DNA from: Caenorhabditis remanei
Lineage: Eukaryota > Nematoda > Chromadorea > Rhabditida > Rhabditidae
Length of the DNA: 64,000 nt
Reading direction: 5' to 3'
Assembly (NCBI RefSeq): GCF_010183535.1
Contig: NC_071328.1
Location: 13,082,001 to 13,146,000, forward strand
Both the position numbers and the translations under genes were made by a program. The notes below the pieces were generated by a model. The model was not told the origin of the DNA and did not search any database. It saw only the letters and a list, made by a program, of their open reading frames with translations. Every line of letters starts with the position of its first letter. The stretch's first letter is position 1. Below are positions 53,947-64,000 of this stretch, piece after piece.

Positions 53947-56900
53947 ATGCTTGCCACACGACGAATTCTACCGAAAATCGTGGCGTCGACGACGGCGACG
54001 TCTTCTGGAAGTATTCAGAAGAGAGACTACTTCACTCGACACGTTCCTGAGCCGAAAATGCAAATTCATTTGCCGAAATCGCAAGGTTTTTGAACGAAAA
54101 ATGTTTATTTATCCGAAAAATGATGAAAAAAAAAAATTTTTCGTTTAAAAATTGAGAAAAAGAGTAAAATTTGCTCCAATTTTGCAATTTTTCTATCTAA
54201 AATCCCATTTTTCATGATTTTTATCGGGTTTTCGCAAAATTTTTGTCATCTTTTCACCTTTTTCCAGAAATATTCTTGAAAACTGAAAAATGTTGTCTTT
54301 CCTCATTTTGCGACGAAAAAATGTGGAATTTTTGGATTTTTTGTCAAAAAATTAACTTTTCTTTGATGAATGATGGTTTTTTAATTAAAATAAAGGAAAA
54401 ACTGAATTTATCCTTGAAAAATAGAAAAAAATAATGAAAATCACTCCAAATATGCAAGTTGCTACGAAAAATCTGAAATTTACGAGTCTTTTTCCGAAAG
54501 ATTAAATTTTTCTTCGATTAGAAATGAAGTTTTTGGTAAAAATATGTTTTACCACAAAGATTTTGTCAAAATCAAGATATTCCCTATGTTTCAGACATGA
54601 CAGTGGACTCCCTAGTACTCGGCGACAGTCATCACGATGAGAAGAAACCAGTGATTCTGATGGTTGGATGGGCGGGAGCAAATCCGAAGCATATTGATAA
54701 ATATATCAAGATTTATAATGATGAGGGGTACATTTTTTGAATAATTTTGCGAAAAATATTTCTAAAAAATATATAATTTTGAAAGAAATTTTGCGAAAAA
54801 TGCGATTTTTGATAGAAAAATTACACAATTTTTACATTTTTTTTCCATTTTTTCCAAAAAAAAAAGATTTTAAAAGAAAATGTAGTATTTTCAAACAAAA
54901 AATTCGAAAATTTCCACCTTTTTCATCGCAAAAAGAGGAAAGACGACATTTTCCAGTTTTAAAAAACAATTTTGCAAAAAACCGCTAAAAATTATGTAAA
55001 ACTGAGATCTTGGATAGATAAATTGCGACAACTTTCACTTTTTTTAAATCAATTTTCGAAAAAAAAAAGGATTTTGACTTTAAAAGTTCAGTTTTTCTCG
55101 CTGAAATTTGAATTTCAGCTACCGCGTCGTCTCGCTTTGCCCTCCATGCTATCACTACAGTATACCGAATTCACGTGTCGGCTTCTACATGTCTCCATTA
55201 TTCAGAGCAATCGATGCGAAACCTGGAGATTTCAGATCTTTTGCACAGTGGTAAGGGCTCGAACATTTTTTCAATTTTTCTAATTTTTTCCGCAGAAAAA
55301 GTCAAAATTTCGACTATAATTCAGTATTAGAAGAAATTTTCACATTTTTGAGAAAAAATTGGAAAAAAAATTGATATTAGCACGACACGATTCTTGCAAC
55401 CGCGCTCTACCGAAACCGAAGAAAATTGTGTGCGAAATTGAGAGACTCAGAAAAAAAGAGACATTTTTCAAGTGCATTTCGGTGGAGCGCAGTTGTAAAA
55501 ACTGTGAAAGAAACTATTCAATTTTCAGCCCAATCGTTGTGCACTCGTTTTCAATGAACGGTGTCCGTGGACTGATTTCATTTTGGAAATGGACTGAAGC
55601 TGAAGAGAAACCACAGTTGAGAGACAGAATTAAGGGAATCATTTTTGATAGGTAAGAGGCGTTTTTGAGGAGACAATGAAGAAAAAAAGAGAATAATTGG
55701 GTTGATCGGAAGGCGAAAAGTGGAATAAAATGACATTTTTAGAAGATGAATTTGGCCTTATTTTGTTGTAAAAAGTCCCTAAAAACTCAGACTTATCAAA
55801 AATCGGGCCGAGCCGAATTTTCTCCCGGACTCCAAAGTGGGTACCCATTTTTTACCATACTTGCAAATCGGGCCGAAACGGGCCGACACGGGCCGGCGCG
55901 TAACTCGCGTCAAACTCAATATTATGAGCTCAAAAATATACCTAGAAAGGCTTTTTGGCCATTTTCGCGTTTTTTGGAACTTTTTCCCGGCCCGCGGCAC
56001 ATTAACGAATAGCCATCCGGCCCGTAGTAGGCCACAAACATAGAACTCGTCGAGATCTACATTTTGGTATATTTTTGAGCTCATAATATTGAGTTTGACG
56101 CGAGTTACGCGCCGGCCCGTGTCGGCCCGTTTCGGCCCGATTTGCAAGTATGTTTTTTACTAGAATTTTTTGAAATTTTTCGAAAAAATAGAGTGAAAAT
56201 GCTGAAATTATCATAAATATTCATATTTTGATTCAATTTTTAAGTTTTGGTTAAAAACTATACTTTTTCCGAAAAATGTTCAAAAAATGTCAAAAAAAAT
56301 TCAAACTTTTTTCAAAAAAGTTTCAAAACGGCCCGGCCCGTGACAAGTCTGAAAAGAATAGCGAAAAATGTATGAAAATCTTCCAAAAAAAATGTTTGCA
56401 GTGCGCCATCCCGCCCGTACGGAAAACAAGACGCCACCGCAATGGTCATCTCCACGCCTCCAATCGATGCATTGGAACGATGGATCAGTGAACAGACGAG
56501 AATTTCACTCCTCACTTGGTATCTCAATTTGAGAGGCACTTTGGTAACAGAATCAGAAAATTTCCAAAAAAAAAAAAATTTATTTTTCAGCAAATTCCAC
56601 TGCTCGCAATGATTCCATTCCTCCGTTCGTTCATGTCAATCTATTATTATCTTCAAACACATATCACTCTTCCAAGAGATCAATTATATTTATATTCAAA
56701 AGCCGACACCATGATTAAGGCGAAGTGAGTTCCGATCAGAGACTCCGCCCATTTTCAGCGGTTTTATAGACAAAAATCAGAGTCAAAATATCAGAAAAAC
56801 GACCAAAGTTTTAGATCAGGCTCCGCCCATTTTCAGCAAATCTATAGGCAAAAATCGAGTCAAAATCTCGGAAAAAACGACCAAAAAAAGTTTAAGGAAT

Positions 56901-58044
56901 GTGAAAAGGGGGCGGAGTCCAGTATCAGACTTTGAGACATTTGGGAACCAGAAATTTCGAAACCGAGACTAAAAAATTACTTAAGAATGAGATAATTGGC
57001 GCCAAAGTTGAAAATTAAATGTTTTTCGAATTTCTCGAATTTTTGAAATTTTTTCGCGAAAAAGTCAGATTTTCGAGTATGATTTAGCATCAGAAGAAAT
57101 TCTGAAAAATCAGCAAAAATGTTCACGTTTTCAATGAAAAATAGAAAATGAAGTGAAACAAATTTCCGTACCCGTGTTTTTCTGGGAAAAATAATTAGTT
57201 AACGCACAGCAGTGCAAGGAGTAAGGTCGTCAAAACGCGATCCGTCGCACAACGGTTGGCATGGTGCCAAAAAGACTTGGCTGAATTCCAAATTCAAGTT
57301 TTACGTTTTTTTTTTCGTGTTAGCTCGGCACAATCATTACAACTGCGCTCTACAGAAATGCCCTTGAAAAATGTCTCTTTTTCTCAGAATCTCTCAATTT
57401 CGCACACAATTTTCTTAGGATTCGGAAGAGCGCGGTTGTAAGAACCGTGCCGAGCAATCGATAATAATTGATGAAAATCCCTTGAAAATCGAAAATTTTC
57501 AAATTTTCCTCCAAAATATTACGGTAGCACTCGTTTTAGCTATGATCACACAATGGTCGAGTTGACGGATTCTAGGCCAGCGACTGCGTTTTATACCCAA
57601 TGGTAACAGAATGTGGTCAGTGTAAAATGGTCAGTGTAAAATGGTCACTGTAATCGGTTGGTCAGTGTGATAGCCGAATTGGCGGATCCTAGGCCAGGAT
57701 TGTCTCTTTTATACAGATTCCCATAGATTCTTCTATGGGCGGAGCCAGTCCAAAAATTTTTCGAAATTTTCATTAATTCAAGACCGCCCGTATCCTGCCC
57801 CCGGCGACCAATCTGTCAGCTTGCACACTATCTTGTTACATGTTGCAAATAGTCTGAAAATGCCCTTTTTATCATTTCCAGACACGTCGAGAAGTTCATC
57901 AACAAACAAAAAGAAAAGGGCAATTCGGTGACATCCATTGATTTCGTCGACTCGGAACACGTGGCACACATTCGAACTCATCCCGAAGAGTACCGTACCG
58001 CCTGTCTTCAATTCGTGAGACACGTCGAGGCGACTTATAAATAA
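53947..58044 (+). CDS. TMEM53-like (DUF829) alpha/beta-hydrolase-fold protein
   Basis: Exons 53947-54085, 54595-54727, 55119-55250, 55529-55651, 56402-56543, 56591-56724 and 57882-58044 give 321 residues. The family has a hydrolase fold; vertebrate TMEM53 is a nuclear-envelope protein linked to BMP signalling, and no substrate is known to me. Landmarks: VILMVGWAGANPKHIDKY (~66-83), nucleophile-elbow-like HSFSMNG with S143, YSKADTMI with D262, and SEHVAHIRTHPEEY with H294/H297, together a plausible Ser-Asp-His set. The basic Ser/Thr-rich first ~30 residues (MLATRRILPKIVASTTATSS) could be a mitochondrial or other targeting peptide. AATAAA overlaps the stop (58040-58045); another at 58610 would put a mobile element inside the 3'UTR. 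A paralogue follows directly. Confidence 0.9.
55378..55510. repeat. Hairpin MITE (GCGCTCTACC family)
   Basis: TTAGCACGACACGATTCTTG to GGTGGAGCGCAGTTGTAAAA. Lies in intron 3 of the TMEM53-like gene. Confidence 0.8.
55856..56152. mobile_element. CATACTTG element, palindromic copy (297 bp)
   Basis: CATACTTGCAAATCGGGCCG to CGGCCCGATTTGCAAGTATG, TTTTTTAC on both sides (55848-55855, 56153-56160). Arms GGCCGGCGCGTAACTCGCGT and complement, ATATTATGAGCTCAAAAATA and complement. Lies in intron 4 of the TMEM53-like gene. Confidence 0.9.
57320..57458. repeat. Hairpin MITE (GCGCTCTACC family)
   Basis: TTAGCTCGGCACAATCATTA to GAGCGCGGTTGTAAGAACCG. Lies in intron 6 of the TMEM53-like gene, followed by TGGTCAGTGTAAAATGG repeats at 57610-57670. 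Confidence 0.8.
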
Positions 58045-58121
58045 ATTGGATTTCCAATGATTTTATGTTTTTTGAAACGGGTCTTTTCATTTTGTATTTT
58101 TAGGTCGAAATGATATTTTAC

Positions 58122-58529
58122 CATACTTGTCAAGGCCCCGGTAATTGGCGCCAAAATTCAAATTTTTTGAATTTTTTGAAAAAAAAAGTTTGCGAAAAAG
58201 TCAAATTCTCGACTAGCATTCAGAATTAGAGGAAATTCTGAAAAATCATCAAAATGGTCACATTTTCGATGAAAAATTGAGAAAATTTTCAAATTTTTTA
58301 TGAAAAATTCAAAAAAATGTTCACATTTTCGTTAAAATAGAACAAATCTCAAAAAAATTTTGAAAAAATTGAAAAAATGCTCACATTTTTGTTGAAAAAC
58401 TGAAAGCATGTTCACATTTTTGAAAAAAAATGAAAAAATGATCACATTTTCGATGAAAATTTAAAAAATGTCAAAAAAAAAAATTGAAAAAATTAGTAAA
58501 TTTTTTGAAGCCTGGCCTTGACAAGTATG
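58122..58529. mobile_element. CATACTTG element in the 3' flank of the TMEM53-like gene
   Basis: CATACTTGTCAAGGCCCCGG to GGCCTTGACAAGTATG, exact TATTTTAC on both sides (58114-58121, 58530-58537). The interior has reiterated TGTTCACATTTT(C/T)G words. Confidence 0.9.
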
Positions 58530-58755
58530 TATTTTACATTACCATTTCGACCTGAGTTCTCTCTTCCCCCCCAGTTATGTTTTATGTATTTTCCCGGGTG
58601 CTGTGTCAATAAATTGTGTAGATTTACCCCCTGAAATATCCTTTTGAATTGAAAAATAAGCGTGAACTTTATTATATAACTACAACGTGGTCTCTAATCA
58701 ATATCCCCCTCTCATCTAGAGAACATTTGATAAGAAGAACACGGCGTCCCAGAAG

Positions 58756-60857
58756 ATGATCAATATGATAGCGAGACGCAGTTTTGGTACGTTTTCTGTC
58801 TTTATCATTCGGGGAGGTTTTATTGACTTTTTGGTTTTTTTAAATGGCTTATTTCGTTCCAAATTAATTGCAAACTTTTTTCAGAATTTGCCTTTCGAAA
58901 TTGATTATGATATTCTAATTCAGCTCGCTGAGAGCTTTCAGAAAAGTATAATCATGCCCACATTCCGTTCCAGTTGGGTCCCACCACGAAAACTACAGTA
59001 CCCCCGTGTAAAGGCGCATATCGTAACCTCGTGGATTATACTTTTCTAAAAGGTCTCAATCAGCTGGATACGAATTACAGTGGAAAATTAGTTTTTGGCG
59101 GAAGAAATAACCCCTTTCTAGCCAGAAATTGGTCAAATTCGGTCTCACCACTTATAACAAATTGATGATTTTGTAGTTTGATAATTTTCTCTTCTTTTCT
59201 ACTTTGAAGTCTCTGTGATTGATATTTGATAATTTGAACAAGTTGTATGAGACGAACATTCCAGAAGAGCAGTCACACTTCACTCTCATTTTACTATCTT
59301 ACTATCCATCGAGCACCTGTCAATCAGAAAAGAGTTGGAAAGCATCAATGAGCATTTTAGAATATTTCAATTCCAGATACTCATTCTTTCAATGTCTATC
59401 GGTTTCATTCTAGTGCCTTGTTACCGTAAATCCTCCGATTGACAATATTCTCTTTGAAGACGCATATCTCAAAAGTGGGCGGAGCTATCAAAAACTTGTC
59501 AACTACAAAAATGTACCAAATTTTATGTAGATCATTTTTGTAGTTTACATATATTCAATATAGTTCAAAGTGTTTGAGATATGAGCTTTTAAAGACAAGT
59601 ATCTGAAATTTGAGAAGGAAGCTCGTTTTGTTAGAACCAATGTGTCTTAAAAACCATTATAAGAAATTTGTTAAGAATAAAAATAGTGTAAATAACATTG
59701 TATTACTAGTTTACGACTATTTTTTAAATTAGAAAACCAGGAGAGCGCAGAAAAGTCATACACCCTCGCTTCTCTGCGTCTCTCTCTCTCACTTTGAGTG
59801 GTTTGTCTTTGAAGACGAATATCTCAAAATCTAAAATAGCTACTGAAATGTTGTAAACTACAAAAATAATCTAGATGAAATTTTACATTTTTTGTTAGTT
59901 GACCACTTTTTTGTATCTATTCTAGTTTCTGAGATAAACGTCTTCAAAGACAAGAAGCGATAAAGTGAGACGCAGAGAAGTCATACATCCTCGTTTCTAT
60001 GCGTCTCTTCCTCGTACTTGCAGTCTCTTGTCTTTGAAGGAGCATATCTGAAAACCTAGAATAGCTACTAAGAAGTTGTCAACTACAAAAATAAAGATCT
60101 TGACTTGATCTTCATTTTGCAATAAAATTTTCAATCGTCCGACAAAACCTGGCACCGTGACGCTGTCTCAAACTTCACCGACTTCTCTCCCTCGTACTTT
60201 AAGTCGGTTATCTTTAAGAGCTCATATCTCAAAATCTCGAATAGCTACCAAAAAGTTGTCAACTACAAAAATGTAGCCGTGACTTTGGTCTTTCCAGATT
60301 ATTAACATTTTAAAACGTAGCCCCATACATGACACTGTCTCCCATCTGTCAATCAACCAATTTCACTTCCCCATACACTCCAAAGTCTCTCTCTCTCTCA
60401 CAAATGTTCTTTGTTTTACCTCTCTGTTATCAGTATCACCGAATCGAAAACTGTACAGTTTTCCACCCATTTTCTGCTTAATGCTCTCCGACTGTCTACA
60501 CTGATAACCTCACTTCGAGAGAGTTGGGGTGTCCAGTTTGATAGAATTTCAGTTCTCGCGACTTGTTTGTACAGTTCCTCATTCAGACCGCCCGTATTTT
60601 TAAATTCTTTTTATTTTTCAGCCAAATTCATGCAGAATCCGAAGCCTATCGTAACCCATGGAAGGAATGACACAATTGTGACGTTACTTGGATGGGCGGG
60701 AGCTGCCGACAAGAATGTGGCAAAGTATGCGGGTGTCTATCAGAAGAAGGGGTAATTAGAAGAGGTTAATTATCTCCTGGTAACTATAATTTGGTTTTGT
60801 AGGTATACGACAGTGCAATACACAGCGCTAGCTGCTGCGAAGGGATGGGGGACTAAG
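58756..60857 (+). CDS. TMEM53-like (DUF829) paralogue, 5' part
   Basis: Exons 58756-58786, 60622-60751 and 60803-60857 give 72 residues in frame and end at a clean donor (AAG/GTAAGG), so the gene continues but no further exon was found before 64000. The short start MINMIARRSF joins a stretch with TIVTLLGWAGAADKNVAKYA, aligned with VILMVGWAGANPKHIDKYIK of the preceding gene, then GYTTVQYTALAAAKGW versus GYRVVSLCPPCYHY. Same orientation and adjacency indicate tandem duplication. Intron 1 is 1.8 kb of hairpins; the next intron holds a minus-strand transposase. It could also be a gene truncated by that insertion. Confidence 0.72.
58787..60621. other. Intron 1 of the TMEM53-like paralogue
   Basis: 58800-59420 shows no coding signal I can support. 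59455-60300 holds at least four arms of the TTTTTGTAGTTGACAA family with GAGACGCAGAGAAGTCATAC / CTTCTCTGCGTCTCTC cores. 60310-60620 is unremarkable C/T-rich sequence. Confidence 0.55.
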
Positions 60858-60899
60858 GTAAGGAGTGTCGTATCTGCTTAATTAAAAAAATGTAGAACT

Positions 60900-61610
60900 G
60901 AAAATTATAAATATTTTGTAAATTTGTAACTTTTTAGTAGCTCTGACGGGTCAATAGATGTGGAGCATTGAAGTTTTGGGAGAGTTTCACCAATATCTCA
61001 AAATCTAGAATAGCTATCAAAAAGTTGTCAACTGCAAAAATAAAAAGGAGAAAATTTCACACATTTTGTTAGTTGTAAACTTTCTGATACCTTCTCTAGA
61101 TTCTGAGATACACGCCTTCAAAGAAAGGAAACAATAAAGAGAGACGCAGAGAAATCAGACAATCTGTTTTCTCTGCGTCTCTCGCAGTATTTCACCCTCG
61201 CCGCCGAAGTCTACTGTCTTTGAAGACAAATATCTCAGAAACTAGAATAGCTATCAAAAAGTTGTCAACTAACAAAATGTGTAAAATGTTCCCCTTTTCA
61301 TTTTTGTAGTTGACAACTTTATGACAGTTATTCTAGATTTTGAGATCTTAGATATCCCCTAAACAATAAAAAAATATTGAAAAAAAGAGGTTTTTAAAGT
61401 TACACTGACCAGTTTTGTCAGTATAACATGTTTTTGTCAGTGTATCTTCAAAGGCGTATATCTTAAAAGTGGGCGGAGCTATCAAAAAGTTGTCAACTAC
61501 AAAAATAAAGCCTTGGATTTGATCTTCATTTTGCATTAAAATGTTCAACAGTCCGATAAAAACTGGCCACGTGACGCGCTCTCAAAGTTAATCGATGTTC
61601 AGCATAGACC
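60900..61610. repeat. TTTTTGTAGTTGACAA hairpins and TCAGTGTA words
   Basis: Inverse arm at ~61010, GAGACGCAGAGAAATCAGAC / TTTCTCTGCGTCTCTC core at 61141-61185, further arms at 61245, 61300 and 61470, and GTCAGTGTATC at ~61436. Confidence 0.7.
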
Positions 61611-62010
61611 GTAGTTTTCTATACCAGTAAACCTCAACGGATTTAGAATTTTTGAAAAATCCGGAAACAAAAAAAACCCCCAGACAGACATACTATAGTC
61701 TAGAACAATCCAAAACTATTTCCAATTTCAACGAAACAAAATTCCCTTTCTACTTTTTCCTTATCATTCCCCTCTGACGTTCTTACAGGGAAGTTCATGA
61801 AGAGGCGGGTTGAACTTTTTCTAAAAATTTTACCCCTGGTACTTTCGACTCTGCTGATTCCAAAACTACAAAAAAAATCAGCGAAATGCTCACGTGGACC
61901 GAGTTATGAGCCGTCAAACTTTTTGGTTTTTTTCCTATGGTTAAGAATTTCCCGTGAACTTTTCACATACCGAAGAGTGTACGGAAACATATCCTCTACA
62001 TTTTCATCGG

Positions 62011-62080
62011 TGGTTTGGTAAAGTGGTAGAAGGTTCGGCTAGTGGGTGGGAGGTTGTGAGTTCGGTTCTAGTCTATGCCA
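62011..62080 (+). pseudogene. tRNA-derived element
   Basis: TGGTAAAGTGGTAG (A-box-like) and GAGTTCGGTTCTAGTC (B-box-like) with no acceptor stem; T-runs follow. Resembles the 15008 copy. Confidence 0.5.
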
Positions 62081-62294
62081 ACGTTTTTTGGTTTTTTTTC
62101 TATATTTTGGTTTTTTTTTCAAGTCATAATATCTAGTTCCAGTCAACTTTTTTTGAATATTTTCAACATTTTTTACTTGTTTTAGTATGTTTTCAAACGT
62201 TTTTTAACAAAAATATCACATTTTATTTTTGAAGACATAATCACAATTCTGCCATCAGAAGATAGTGAGAATTTTTTCCAACATTTATTCTGGC

Positions 62295-63992
62295 TCAAAC
62301 ACATCTGTGTTGCTCAATTATCATCTCTTGAAAGCAGATATTTGTGGAACAGAACGGGCACTGAATCATTGAAAGCCTTTTGCATCCTGGTGATTCGCAT
62401 TTTCCGTAGACTTTGCGATTGAAACAAAAGTCTGTTGGTTTATCAGCTCGAGGTGGACAACTATCAACATATCCACCAGCATACCACGCATATAAGCGCC
62501 ACTCTTGAAATATAGGAGAACCCAACATCCAATATGTTTGGCTCAGCATCTGGAAATGAAATTATGAGTCGGAGTTCCACATTATCTGTTTACCAGTATG
62601 ATGCTGTTTCGTTGATGGGGAAGAAACTCCGGGTGATTTCGTTGAGCATACTCCGTTAAGTTCTTCATGAACTTCTTGAAAGTTCGGAAGATCCCAATAT
62701 CCAGAGGTTGGATTTGTCCAGTGGCACCAGGAGGAATAATTATGAGTTTGATCTTCTTCTGTGGGGGTCGGACAGAGTCGATGATGTCATTTCTCCTCCA
62801 ACATGGCCAAGAGTCACCCATACAAAGAATATCATCCTCCACATCATCGGCAAATACTACACTGTCAAAAAAGTCAGCCATCAGGTCCTTTCCCATAATA
62901 TGACCCTTTGCCGCTCTCAATACCAAATTGTCGGTGTCCACTGGTGGATTGTTTCTCGGAAACTCCCCAGTGGGTTCAGCAAAGACTACGTACAGCTTAG
63001 GATGTAGCAGTCCATCCAGTCGAATCATTGGCAACACGGTATAGCTATGCGAAATCCCAGTAGTTACCACTTCGACTGTCTGGACGCCTGTAAAAACTGA
63101 AGTAATGGAATCGACTTGAAAGATTAGTACCAGTGTTTGTCAGGGTCCTTTTGGTGTAGAGTTCCTTTTGGAAACCGCTTTGGTCCATATTGTAGACGCG
63201 AAGTGGGTCGTACTTTTGGAATTCTTCACGGGCGTGCTTCACGAATGCATTCATTTTTTCCGCCATTTTATCTTTCTCTGTGAATCGCTTTCTGGATGTA
63301 AAAGTTGTTATGCTGCGTGATGAAATTCTGTGAGCTCTTTTCCAGTTATTGAGCCATCCATGAGATCCATAGAAAGTGGTTTCAATTTGAAATTCTGATA
63401 TTATCTCGGAAATCATAGAACGAAGAACCGAATCATGTAGAATATGACCAGAGTTGATGGCAGTCAATGTTCTTTCGTATAATTGATCAGAAATAAAAGC
63501 CAGAATTGATCTACGGTCCGGTTTTATTTCTCCTTAAAATCATATTCAATATACATATTTAGGAGGAAAAAGAAAAGAATTACCCGCTTTTTCATAAACA
63601 ACAAGTTTCCCCAGATCCTTCTCATTTTTCAAAAACTTGAATTTTGAAAACATGCAACTCGGTTTTCTTCTTTTCGGGGATCCATTATTGTTAAAGCCAG
63701 GAAGTCGATAAAATCGGATTGCGTCCCATACTCGATCAATTGCCACTAGAATTTTACCAAACAATACCACTTTTGGTGCGCCAATTCCGTTGAATTCCTG
63801 CTCCTGTTGCTCCATATCCGATTCTACATCATAGTCATCATCCAATTCGTCATAATCAGTGCTCGTCAGACTTGTTTCGGTGGTAACCTCAAGTTCTTCT
63901 TCCTCATGTTGTTGAATCAACGTGACAATTCGGTCGGCAAACTTCTGGTCGCGTCTATCAAGTCTCGGAACTTTCTTACGATCATGAACCAT
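62295..63992 (-). CDS. Tc5/pogo-type DDE transposase
   Basis: Minus-strand exons 63584-63992, 63131-63532, 62594-63087 and 62295-62549 join in phase to 519 residues; upstream coding beyond 63992 or the window edge is possible. The N-terminal part is acidic and basic with KRRKPS. The second exon has a CENP-B/Tc5-like helix-turn-helix (FYGSHGWLNNWKRAHRISSR). The DDE_1-type core has candidate acidic residues in YNMDQSG, CMGDSWPCWR and GQIQPLDIGIFRTFKKF. The C-terminal exon is Cys-rich (DSCPP...DFCFNRKVYGKCESPGCKRL...QCPFCSTNIC), as in the Tc5 C-terminal domain. No stop or frameshift is visible, suggesting a recent insertion or a domesticated gene. Terminal repeats were not located. Confidence 0.85.
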
Positions 63993-64000
63993 GATGGAGG

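Noticed and set aside
55837..56147. Open frames with RADTGRRVTRVKLNIMSSKI in both orientations
   Set aside because: The same peptide arises from both strands because the DNA is a palindrome (the CATACTTG element); not a protein.

Overview
The window is nuclear DNA of a Caenorhabditis-type nematode. The sequence is AT-rich, introns are short to long with TTTTCAG/TTTCCAG acceptors, and coding starts sit just after such acceptors, as expected for cis- or SL trans-splicing. The gene content also fits: NAD-isocitrate dehydrogenase gamma, an AFG1-type ATPase and Regnase-1/REGE-1 lie close together, and I recall homologues of all three on one C. elegans chromosome I clone (C30F12). Introns and intergenic DNA carry far more palindromic repeats than I would expect in C. 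elegans, so a relative is likelier than C. elegans itself. All gene models below were built by hand from splice sites; exon phases agree and each complete model is divisible by three.

Layout. 1-3.6 kb: 5' part of idhg-2 (minus), running off the left edge. 4.2-6.7 kb: proline/glutamine-rich LITAF-domain protein (plus). 7.8-9.7 kb: four-TM protein (plus). 10.1-14.6 kb: AFG1/LACE1-like AAA ATPase (plus). 14.6-27.4 kb: no credible gene, only stacked foldback repeats. 27.4-36.7 kb: rege-1 (plus, 11 exons). 37-38.2 kb: a nested pair of mobile elements. 38.8-42.8 kb: unknown 538-aa protein with an 11-residue tandem repeat (plus). 43.0-43.4 kb: pterin-4a-carbinolamine dehydratase (minus). 44.5-53.0 kb: unknown 1029-aa acidic protein in 20 exons (plus). 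53.9-58.0 kb: TMEM53-like alpha/beta-hydrolase (plus). 58.8 kb onward: 5' end of a TMEM53-like paralogue (plus). 62.3-64.0 kb: Tc5/pogo-type transposase on the minus strand, apparently inside an intron of that paralogue.

The genes do not form one pathway; most are housekeeping or regulatory. The four-TM and AFG1-like genes are spaced closely enough (366 bp stop to start) that an operon is possible.

The most informative part is the repeat landscape. Several non-autonomous families can be defined with exact target-site duplications. One has CATACTTG...CAAGTATG ends and 8-bp duplications (six copies). A second has GGCTCCG...CGGAGCC ends, 8-bp duplications and arms made of short tandem words (two copies, one nested inside a member of the first family, the other inside a different repeat). 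A GGTGCACTGTCG element has an 8-bp duplication, and a TTATCGG palindrome has a TA duplication. Others are a hairpin of about 130 bp flanked by TTA/TAA, a very abundant hairpin built on a TTTTTGTAGTTGACAACTTT module whose stems also carry the CTGCGTCTC word seen upstream of real genes here, and tRNA-derived elements lying just upstream of splice acceptors.
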